Shown here piece after piece: positions 32,941-39,778 of a stretch of 39,778 bases of DNA. Origin of the DNA: Prevotella sp. (GTDB lineage Bacteria; Bacteroidota; Bacteroidia; Bacteroidales; Bacteroidaceae); contig JAFUZD010000017.1 of NCBI GenBank assembly GCA_017476785.1, positions 1 through 39,778 of the forward strand, read 5' to 3'. Within the stretch, counting starts at the first letter, position 1. Each line of letters starts with the position of its first letter. A program made the position numbers and the translations under genes. A model generated the notes under the pieces. The model had not been told where the DNA came from and ran no database searches. It saw nothing but the letters and a program-made list of their open reading frames with translations.

Positions 32941-35900
32941 TCAGAAGCCCATTCGGCCGCCTCGCTGTTGATAGAGGTCGATGATGCGGTCGAGCCCCGC
33001 CGTCTTCTGGCGTGCCCATTCCTCGTCGAGCTCTTCGGCTGCCGCCTCCACCTGTTGCAAGATATAGAGGTGCATCATACAGTCCTGCTGATAGCCGGCG
33101 AATGTGGAGCCGGTGAAGCTGCAATAGTAGCGCATATACTGAGCCGACTTGGTCCAGAGTGCGTTGAGCAGCTCTTTGGCCTTCTGCTTCTGTCCGAGAT
33201 AGGTGTAGACGCGCGCCTCGTCGAGCGAGCCCGACGCATAGTCGATGGGCACGTTGTAGGCCGGCAGCATCTTGTCGGTATAGGCCAGCACCTTTGCCGC
33301 CTCTTTGTTCTTCTCCTCGTTGATGAGGTTCATTGCCAGCTGCGTCATAATGCGGCGATGCGTGAAGCACATCCGCATCACGGTCTCATCGAGGTAGATG
33401 CCCGGCTCATTGACTCCGCCGAACTTGAAGCGCGTCATAATGTTGTCGTAGGTGCGCTGCGTGTCGAAGTTCTTGGCGCCCGGCGCTTTGGTGGTGAACG
33501 GCGTGATGCGGTTGACCAGTCCCTCCTGAATGAAGTTGTCGCCGAGGTTCATATAGTTCTCGCTGCCCACGGTGAGTGCCACGTAGATGGGGCGTGTCCA
33601 GTTGCACTGGGCAATCATCTCGAGCATCATCAGGTCGCCCTTATAGAGCGCGCTCTTGCCTTTGAGCGAGATGACCATCCGGTCGGGTATGGAGTCGGTG
33701 GCCATCATCATTCCGCTGCGGCGCACGGCCTCCTTATCGATGGTCATATAGAGCGTGTCGGTGGGAATGATGTGGAACTCCTTATTCTTAGCGCGCACCC
33801 AGTATTTCAGCACGTTCTTCAGCTCGAACGGCTCGTCGCCGAAGTTGGCGCGTGCCGTCTCGGGGTCGCTCTTGTAGAGCTCGAGCACGGCTTCCTTCAT
33901 CTCTGGCTCCACCTGCACATATTCGTTCGTGCCGGCGCAGTATTCCAGTCGGCTCCACGTGATGGGCACCGAGGGTGAGTCGTAGGCCGGGCGGCGCATC
34001 TGGTCGATGTACCAGTCGGTCTGCAGGTAGCTGAGGTTGCACACGCGTGCGTCGGTCCTGACACCCTCCACGTCCTGATTGTACCACAGGGGGAAGGTGT
34101 CGTTGTCGCCGTTGGTGTAGATGATGGGGTTGCCTTCCTGCTGGAGCGACATCAGGTAGTTGCGTCCGAAGTCGCGGCAGGTGTAGCGTCCCGAGCGGTC
34201 GTGGTCGTCCCACGTCTGGCTGGCCATCTGCACAGGAACGAGCAGACAGGCTGCCGACAGGATGGCGTAGGCTGCGGCACTCTCTTTCTTGATGAGCTGC
34301 TGCAGCAGCTTGCACAGTGCTGCCACGCCCATACCGCACCAGATGGCAAAGGCATAGAACGAGCCCGCATAGGCGTAGTCGCGCTCACGCGGCTGCATAG
34401 GCGTCTGGTTCAGATAGATGACGATGGCCAGACCGGTCATAAAGAAGAGGAAGAACACAACCCAGAACTGGCGGATGCCCGTCTGGTCCTTCGGGTCTTC
34501 GCGGTGCCGGCCGAACGACTGCCAGAAGAGACCGAGCAGTCCGAGCAGCAGCGGCAGCATATAGAACACGTTGTGTCCTTTGTTCTGCTTCAGCTCGTCG
34601 GGCAGCAGGTCTTGGTCGCCCAGTCGGGCATTGTCGAGCCACTTGATGCCGCTGATCCAGTTGCCGTGCTCCATCTCACCGTGGCCCTGAATGTCGTTCT
34701 GGCGTCCGGCGAAGTTCCACATAAAGTAGCGCCAGTACATAAAGTTGCACTGGTATGAGATGAAGAAGCGCAGGTTCTCCAGCTGCGACGGAATCTTCAC
34801 CGTCATCGGCTCGCCGCAGCGGTCGTAAGCCACCTCGTGGCCGCTGATGTTGCCCATCCAGCTCTCGTAGGCCGCGGCGTGAGCCGAGCTGTACATACGG
34901 GGGAAGAGCATATTCTGGGCGTAGATGTATTCGTCTTTCGTGCGCACGACGAAGTAGCTGTCCGGCTCGTCAGGCGTTGCCTTCTCGCGGCGTTGGTAGA
35001 CGGGGGCACCCTTCGAGGCTGCGGGACGGCAGTATTGTCCGTCCTTCTCCAACTGCACCTGCGAGGTGTAGGCCGGTCCGTAGAACAGCGGCCGCTGTCC
35101 GTACTGCTCGCGTCCCAGATATTCGCCCAGCGTGAAGATGTCCTCAGGCGAGTTCTGGTCCATCGGCGGATTGGCTGCCGAGCGGATGACGATGAGTGCA
35201 TACGAGGAGTAGCCAATCATCAGCATCAGCATACAGAGCAGCGAGGTGTTCTTGATGCGTGCGGTGACAAGCGGCGCGCCCTTCTGCCGATAGCGCAGCA
35301 GGAACCACAGTCCCACCAGCACTACGATGCCGATGGCGACGGCCGTCCAGCCGTGGCCGTAGAAGGGAATGCCCAGCATTGCCACTGAGAGCAGGAATGC
35401 GATGTTCTGGCGCAGCTGGTTGCGGTCGCGGTAAGTCTCGTTAATGGCCCAGATGATGATGCCCACCAGCAGGACGATGTAGACAATCTCACCCGTGTTG
35501 AACGGCATCCCGAGCACGTTGACAAACAGCAGCTCAAACCAGCCGCCTACCTGTACGATGCCCGGCACTACGCCGTAGAGCACGGCAGCGAGGATGACCA
35601 CCGATATCAGCAGGGCCACGAGCGAGCCGCGCAGGTCTTTCTTCGCGTCGTTGGTGGGATATTTACGATAGTAGTAGACGAGCACGATGGCCGGCAGACA
35701 GAGCAGGTTGAGCAGATGGACGCCGATGCTGAGGCCCGTCATATACATAATCAGGATGAGCCAACGGTCGCTGTGGGGCTCGTCGGCGTGGTCTTCCCAC
35801 TTCAGGATGAGCCAAAAGACGACGGCGGTGAAGGCCGACGAATAGGCGTACACCTCGCCCTCTACGGCCGAGAACCAGAACGTGTCGCTGAAGGTATAGA

Positions 35901-36288
35901 TCAGTGCACCCACCATTGCCGATGCCTCGATGGCAATGAGCTTGGCGGTGGTCAGCTCGCTCCAGTCCTTAATCAGCAGGCGGCGCACCAGATGCGAGAT
36001 GGTCCAGAAGAGAAACAGAATGGTGGCTGCCGAGAGCAGGGCACTCATCGTGTTGACCATCCTTGCCACTTGGCTGGGGTCGCTGGCAAACTGCGAGAAC
36101 AGATTGGCTGTCAGCATAAAGAACGGCGCGCCCGGCGGGTGCCCGATTTCCAGTTTGTAACCAGTGGAGATAAATTCCGGACAGTCCCAGAACGAGGCTG
36201 TCGGCTCAATCGTCAGACAATACACCACGGCTGCAATGGCAAAGGCCAGCCAGCCGAGGCAGTTGTCTATCAGTCTGAATCGTTTCAT
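32941..36288 (-). CDS. DUF2723 membrane protein (GT117/TMEM260-like)
   Basis: A large inner-membrane protein of 1115 residues. The N-terminal DUF2723 domain starts at about residue 12, with WDCPEFISTGYKLEIGHPPGAPFFML (34-59), the acidic site of a GT-C-type glycosyltransferase fold. About 12 membrane segments run to near residue 700. A long soluble C-terminal region follows, ending in helical repeats (YTYLGQKQKAKELLNALW). The family includes mammalian TMEM260, a protein O-mannosyltransferase, and is placed in GT117. In Bacteroidales it is widespread and its acceptor is mostly unknown. It heads the operon with a deacetylase and queG; a -7 box lies 24 bases upstream. Confidence 0.9.
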   Translation of the reverse strand: MKRFRLIDNCLGWLAFAIAAVVYCLTIEPTASFWDCPEFISTGYKLEIGHPPGAPFFMLTANLFSQFASDPSQVARMVNTMSALLSAATILFLFWTISHLVRRLLIKDWSELTTAKLIAIEASAMVGALIYTFSDTFWFSAVEGEVYAYSSAFTAVVFWLILKWEDHADEPHSDRWLILIMYMTGLSIGVHLLNLLCLPAIVLVYYYRKYPTNDAKKDLRGSLVALLISVVILAAVLYGVVPGIVQVGGWFELLFVNVLGMPFNTGEIVYIVLLVGIIIWAINETYRDRNQLRQNIAFLLSVAMLGIPFYGHGWTAVAIGIVVLVGLWFLLRYRQKGAPLVTARIKNTSLLCMLMLMIGYSSYALIVIRSAANPPMDQNSPEDIFTLGEYLGREQYGQRPLFYGPAYTSQVQLEKDGQYCRPAASKGAPVYQRREKATPDEPDSYFVVRTKDEYIYAQNMLFPRMYSSAHAAAYESWMGNISGHEVAYDRCGEPMTVKIPSQLENLRFFISYQCNFMYWRYFMWNFAGRQNDIQGHGEMEHGNWISGIKWLDNARLGDQDLLPDELKQNKGHNVFYMLPLLLGLLGLFWQSFGRHREDPKDQTGIRQFWVVFFLFFMTGLAIVIYLNQTPMQPRERDYAYAGSFYAFAIWCGMGVAALCKLLQQLIKKESAAAYAILSAACLLVPVQMASQTWDDHDRSGRYTCRDFGRNYLMSLQQEGNPIIYTNGDNDTFPLWYNQDVEGVRTDARVCNLSYLQTDWYIDQMRRPAYDSPSVPITWSRLEYCAGTNEYVQVEPEMKEAVLELYKSDPETARANFGDEPFELKNVLKYWVRAKNKEFHIIPTDTLYMTIDKEAVRRSGMMMATDSIPDRMVISLKGKSALYKGDLMMLEMIAQCNWTRPIYVALTVGSENYMNLGDNFIQEGLVNRITPFTTKAPGAKNFDTQRTYDNIMTRFKFGGVNEPGIYLDETVMRMCFTHRRIMTQLAMNLINEEKNKEAAKVLAYTDKMLPAYNVPIDYASGSLDEARVYTYLGQKQKAKELLNALWTKSAQYMRYYCSFTGSTFAGYQQDCMMHLYILQQVEAAAEELDEEWARQKTAGLDRIIDLYQQRGGRMGF

Positions 36289-36311
36289 TACTAATGGGTT
36301 GAATTATCGTG

Positions 36312-36319
36312 CAAAGTTA
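36312..36319 (-). promoter_or_regulatory. -7 box of the DUF2723 operon
   Basis: On the minus strand TAACTTTG fits TAnnTTTG, 24 bases before the ATG at 36288. No clear -33 TTTG was found. Confidence 0.6.
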
Positions 36320-36391
36320 ATATAAATGCCCGACGATAGGGCACGTTTCAGCATTTTTAACGCGAAAAAGGGGTGATAAGGCATCGCGTGG

Positions 36392-36844
36392 CTACAGGAA
36401 GAGGCTGGCACCATAAATGAGAATGACGTAGCGCAACAGCTTGCCGATGGTGATGCTGACGAGCGAGATGGGGATGTTGGCGCGCATCAGCCCCAGTGCG
36501 ATGGTGATGGCACTGCCCAATACCGGCAGGAAGGCGAAGAACCCCATCCACGCACCGTGGCCGGCCATAAAGCGCGTTGCCTTGTCGAGGTCTTCCTTCT
36601 TCACGTGCAGATAGTGCTCTATCCACTCCAGCCGGCCCATTCGCCCTACGGAGTAGTTGAAGCAGGAGCCCAGCACGTTGCCGATGGTGCCATAGACGAT
36701 GAGCCCCTGCGGGTCGAGCCCGGCAGCCATCAGTCCCACCATCACGGCTTCGCTCGAAAACGGGAAGAAGCTGCCCGCGATGAAAGCGGCGATGAGCATA
36801 CCCCAATAGCCGTAGCTGATCAGAAGGTCTACAATGAAGTCCAT
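36392..36844 (-). CDS. YqaA/DedA-type small membrane protein
   Basis: A 150-residue inner-membrane protein of the DedA/SNARE-associated family, YqaA branch. The signature FFPFSSEAVMVGLMAAG (25-41) and GTIGNVLGSCFNYSVGRMGR (50-69) match that group. Four or five membrane segments are predicted. The ATG at 36844 begins MDFIVDLLISYGYWG; it overlaps the upstream gene by 16 bases, suggesting coupling. An upstream ATG at 36907 would add residues that do not fit the family. DedA proteins affect membrane lipid or polyprenyl-phosphate movement; the cargo here is unknown. Confidence 0.9.
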   Translation of the reverse strand: MDFIVDLLISYGYWGMLIAAFIAGSFFPFSSEAVMVGLMAAGLDPQGLIVYGTIGNVLGSCFNYSVGRMGRLEWIEHYLHVKKEDLDKATRFMAGHGAWMGFFAFLPVLGSAITIALGLMRANIPISLVSITIGKLLRYVILIYGASLFL

Positions 36845-37758
36845 AGGCTGTAGGCCGTGATGAGCAGGGCAACGACCACAAAGGCAATGAAGGCCATATT
36901 GGTCCATCGCGTACGTGTCAGTGCAATGAAGTGGGCGATGAGCGGTGCCGTGACGACCGTCAGGATGCGCATCAGTATGTCGTAGTGCTGCGGTTGCAGG
37001 CCGAGGAAGAGTAGGGTGAAGAGCAACAGCCAGATGAAGCAGGCATAGAGCATCCGGATGCGTATCTTGTCATTGTAGCTGGTGCGCAGGTAGTGGATGA
37101 TGCCGGTCAGAGCCAGCACCACCGTGAAGGCCAATGCCATCCAATGGGTGGTCGGGATGGCTGAGAAATCGGGCGGAAAAGGCGTAGCTCCCAGCTGGAC
37201 GAAATGGTCGGCAAAGCGGGTGAAGTCGGCCTGATAGACCCAGTAGCAGGCGGCAAACCAGTAGGGAGTCAGCAGACCAAGGAGCGATGCCGAGAACGTG
37301 CGCCACGACAGCGACTGCAGGTAGGCACCCATCAGCAGCCACACCAGCGGCACGAAATAGAACATCTGGACGAAGACGAAGCTCGACAGACTGAGCAGCA
37401 GGAAGGCATAGAAGGTCCATCCCGTGGCCCGGCGGTCCTGATAGGTGTGGAACAGCAGGACGAGCGTAGCGATGAACCCCAGCTGCGCAATGGCTCCGCT
37501 GACCGACGGAAACAGGAAACAAGCTGCGCACGACAGGCCGAGGAAAGCACTGGACACCATTCGCGAGTAGATGCGTATCAGCGCATTCACGTTGTTGAGT
37601 TCCACCATCAGGTAGGTAGAGACAATGAAACAAGCGAACTGTATCCACCATTGCTGCTGGATAAGTCCGCTTGCTGTCCATATTCCAATGGCATACGCCG
37701 CCATTGTCGGCAGCGTCAGCCTGCTCTCTGATACCGTGTTCTGCAGTCGCTTAATCAA
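36829..37758 (-). CDS. Multi-span membrane protein, unknown function
   Basis: A 309-residue protein with eight to ten hydrophobic segments spread over its length (for example near 48, 75, 115, 150, 210, 240 and 290). Aromatic-rich turns such as YWFAACYWVY and a Pro-rich loop PFPPDFSAIP lie in the middle. I see no catalytic motif and do not recognise a family. It precedes the YqaA gene with a 16-base overlap and follows purD by 58 bases. A joint membrane role with YqaA is an inference. Confidence 0.85.
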   Translation of the reverse strand: MIKRLQNTVSESRLTLPTMAAYAIGIWTASGLIQQQWWIQFACFIVSTYLMVELNNVNALIRIYSRMVSSAFLGLSCAACFLFPSVSGAIAQLGFIATLVLLFHTYQDRRATGWTFYAFLLLSLSSFVFVQMFYFVPLVWLLMGAYLQSLSWRTFSASLLGLLTPYWFAACYWVYQADFTRFADHFVQLGATPFPPDFSAIPTTHWMALAFTVVLALTGIIHYLRTSYNDKIRIRMLYACFIWLLLFTLLFLGLQPQHYDILMRILTVVTAPLIAHFIALTRTRWTNMAFIAFVVVALLITAYSLWTSL

Positions 37759-37816
37759 CTTCCAAATTCTGGGTTCAGAATAGTCTCTAAACTATTCACT
37801 CTAAACTAAAAACTGC

Positions 37817-39085
37817 TCAAAGGTCTGCGCCGATGTCGCGGCGGAAGTATTTGTCGGTGAACTGTATCTTCTGTGCCTCTTTAAACGACTTGGCCAGTGC
37901 CTCGGCCTTGTCGGCACCGTATGAAGAGACGGCAATGACGCGGCCACCGCTGGTCACCACCTCACCGTCTTTCAGCGCCGTACCGGCGTGGAACACGATG
38001 CAGCCCTCAACGGCCTCGATGCCCGTGATGGGGTAGCCTTTCTGGTAAGCCTGCGGATAGCCGCCGCTGACCAGCATCACGCAGACAGCCGACCGCGGGT
38101 CGAACGCAATGGCGCGCTGGTCCAGATTGCCCTCAGCCACGCCCTCCAGCAGGTCTACGAGGTCGCTCTTCAGGCGCAGCATCACGCTCTCTGTCTCGGG
38201 GTCGCCCATTCGGCAGTTGTATTCAATCACCATCGGGTCGCCGTCGACATTGATCAGGCCGAAGAAGATAAATCCTTTGTAGTCGATGCCCTCGGCCTTC
38301 AGTCCCTCTACCGTGGGGCGGATGATGCGGTCTTCCACCTTTTGCATCCACGCAGGCGTGGCAAAGGGAACAGGCGTTACTGAGCCCATTCCGCCCGTGT
38401 TGAGCCCCGTGTCGCCCTCGCCGATGCGCTTGTAGTCCTTTGCTTCGGGCAGTATCTTGTAGTGCTCGCCGTCGGTCAGTACAAAGACGGAGCACTCAAT
38501 ACCGCTGAGGAACTCTTCGATGACGACCTGCGACGAGGCGTTGCCGAACATTCCGCCCAGCATCTCCTTCAGCTCTTGGCGGGCTTCTTCGAGCGTAGGC
38601 AGAATGAGCACACCCTTTCCGGCGCACAGCCCGTCGGCTTTCAGCACGTAGGGTGGCTGCAGCGTCTCGAGGAAGCGCAGCCCGTCGTCAAGGTGCTCGC
38701 CGTCGAAAGTCTGGTAGCGAGCCGTGGGGATGCCGTGACGCTGCATAAATCCTTTGGCAAAGTCTTTGGAGCCTTCGAGAACGGCACCGGCCTTCGACGG
38801 GCCGATGACGGGGATGTCCTTCGTCCGCGCGTCGGCTTTCAGGTCGTCGTAGATGCCTTTTACCAGCGGGTCTTCCGGTCCTACCACCACCATATTGATG
38901 CCCTTCTCGACGCAGAACGTCTTGACGGCTTCGAAGTCGTCGGGCTTCAGTGCCACGTTCTCGCCGCATCCGGCCGTCCCGGCATTGCCGGGTGCAATGT
39001 ACAGTTTGTCACATTTGGGGCTCTGTGCCATCTTCCACGCCAGCGCGTGCTCGCGTCCGCCGCTTCCTAATAATAGTATCTTCAT
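37817..39085 (-). CDS. purD: Phosphoribosylamine-glycine ligase
   Basis: Second step of purine synthesis: joins glycine to 5-phosphoribosylamine with ATP; cytoplasmic, 422 residues, the normal PurD length. The N-terminal nucleotide-fold motif is [15 protein letters not shown] (4-18), followed by [14 protein letters not shown]. The ATP-grasp part contains [13 protein letters not shown] (149-161), and [14 protein letters not shown] near 285 carries the metal ligands. It follows serB by 42 bases on the same strand, probably in one transcript. Confidence 0.96.
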   Translation of the reverse strand: MKILLLGSGGREHALAWKMAQSPKCDKLYIAPGNAGTAGCGENVALKPDDFEAVKTFCVEKGINMVVVGPEDPLVKGIYDDLKADARTKDIPVIGPSKAGAVLEGSKDFAKGFMQRHGIPTARYQTFDGEHLDDGLRFLETLQPPYVLKADGLCAGKGVLILPTLEEARQELKEMLGGMFGNASSQVVIEEFLSGIECSVFVLTDGEHYKILPEAKDYKRIGEGDTGLNTGGMGSVTPVPFATPAWMQKVEDRIIRPTVEGLKAEGIDYKGFIFFGLINVDGDPMVIEYNCRMGDPETESVMLRLKSDLVDLLEGVAEGNLDQRAIAFDPRSAVCVMLVSGGYPQAYQKGYPITGIEAVEGCIVFHAGTALKDGEVVTSGGRVIAVSSYGADKAEALAKSFKEAQKIQFTDKYFRRDIGADL

Positions 39086-39127
39086 CTTTCCGTTGCGTAT
39101 TGTTGGTTTCTTCTGTTGTCTTTTTTC

Positions 39128-39778
39128 TTAGAGCTTGCCCTGCTCGCCCAGATAGGAGTCTTTGAAGCCGAGGAAGTAGAGCACGCCGTCCAGTCCGATG
39201 GTGTTGATGCTCTGCTTGGCGTTAGCCACCACGCGCGGCTTGGCGTGGAAGGCAATGCCGAGGCCAGCCTCGCTGATCATCGGCAGGTCGTTAGCCCCGT
39301 CGCCCACGTCAATGGTCTGGGCCAGATTTACTTTCTCTACCTGTGCGATGAGCTTCAGTAGCTCGGCCTTACGGTGACCGTCCACGATTTCGCCCACGTA
39401 GCGGCCGGTCAGCTTGCCGTCTTCATCGATTTCCAGCTCGTTGGCATAGACGTAGTCGATGCCGTAGCGTCGCTGCAGGTACTCGCCGAAGTAGGTGAAT
39501 CCACCGCTGAGGATGGCAATCTTATAGCCGCAGCGCTTCAGTACCGACATCAGTCGGTCTACGCCCTCGGTGATGGGCAGATGCTCGGCAATGTCCTGCA
39601 TCACGCTCACGTCGAGCCCCTTCAGCAGGGCCACTCTGCGGGTAAAGCTCTCCTTGAAGTCTATCTCGCCGCGCATGGCGCTCTCCGTGATGGCCCTCAC
39701 CTCGGCACCCACGCCGTTGCGCTCTGCCAGCTCGTCGATGCACTCCGTCTGTATCAGCGTCGAGTCCATGTCGAAGCA
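39128..39778 (-). CDS. serB: Phosphoserine phosphatase, C-terminal part (5' end outside window)
   Basis: Last step of L-serine synthesis: hydrolyses O-phospho-L-serine. HAD-superfamily domain of about 216 visible residues, beginning in the nucleophile motif CFDMDSTLIQTECIDELAE (DxDST). Motif II is ILSGGFTYFG, Lys is in GHRKAELL, and motif III/IV is VGDGANDLPMISEAGLGIAF. The frame runs off the right edge at 39778 (the first ATG is inside the DMDST motif), so the N-terminal ACT part expected in Bacteroidales is missing here. purD lies downstream. Confidence 0.93.
   Translation of the reverse strand, partial: CFDMDSTLIQTECIDELAERNGVGAEVRAITESAMRGEIDFKESFTRRVALLKGLDVSVMQDIAEHLPITEGVDRLMSVLKRCGYKIAILSGGFTYFGEYLQRRYGIDYVYANELEIDEDGKLTGRYVGEIVDGHRKAELLKLIAQVEKVNLAQTIDVGDGANDLPMISEAGLGIAFHAKPRVVANAKQSINTIGLDGVLYFLGFKDSYLGEQGKL

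Overview
The window reads as chromosomal DNA of a Bacteroidales bacterium, most likely Prevotella or a close relative. Many genes are preceded by the Bacteroidetes promoter form TTTG-N19-21-TAnnTTTG (22370-22400, 26671-26702, 29104-29135, 30836-30867). The rhamnose genes, the DUF2723 and SPFH genes, the DUF3791 protein and a secreted protein with a Prevotella-style C-terminus all point the same way. The assignment rests on gene content only.

Left part (1-8746): the 3' end of a TolC-family gene with an in-frame stop at the window edge; a patatin-like phospholipase; then an L-rhamnose catabolic region. The aldolase rhaD faces a convergent operon of rhamnulokinase rhaB, an arabinose/fucose-isomerase-type enzyme and an MFS sugar porter. 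The isomerase and transporter are not the usual RhaA and RhaT types. Both rha promoters have a good -7 box, no -33 box, and a shared RGGYC-N16-RGGYC motif just upstream, so I infer a common activator site. A NhaD-type Na+/H+ antiporter is divergent from rhaB.

Middle part (8790-19598): a five-gene minus-strand operon of four PAS-rich membrane sensor kinases ending in an AraC-family regulator. The kinases form two pairs. In each pair one has a normal phospho-accepting His (H719, H464) and the other has Tyr there (Y725, Y492) with an eroded N-box. One pair carries periplasmic SBP-type sensor domains and the other has none. No receiver domain or response regulator is present. This is the strongest candidate for an undescribed signalling arrangement: duplicated kinase/pseudokinase pairs coupled to an AraC regulator that may control the rhamnose genes.

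Right part (19700-39778): sulfur assimilation (metY, cysK), frr, rsgA, an aldose-epimerase operon with SPFH and ribbon-helix-helix proteins, an ORF6N protein overlapping mnmA (which carries an in-frame GC-rich palindromic repeat), a DUF3791 protein with a truncated partial copy, a large secreted protein, two small proteins, an operon of a GT117-like DUF2723 protein, a polysaccharide deacetylase and queG, two membrane proteins, purD, and the 3' part of serB at the window edge. I saw no rRNA, tRNA, CRISPR array, transposase or phage module.
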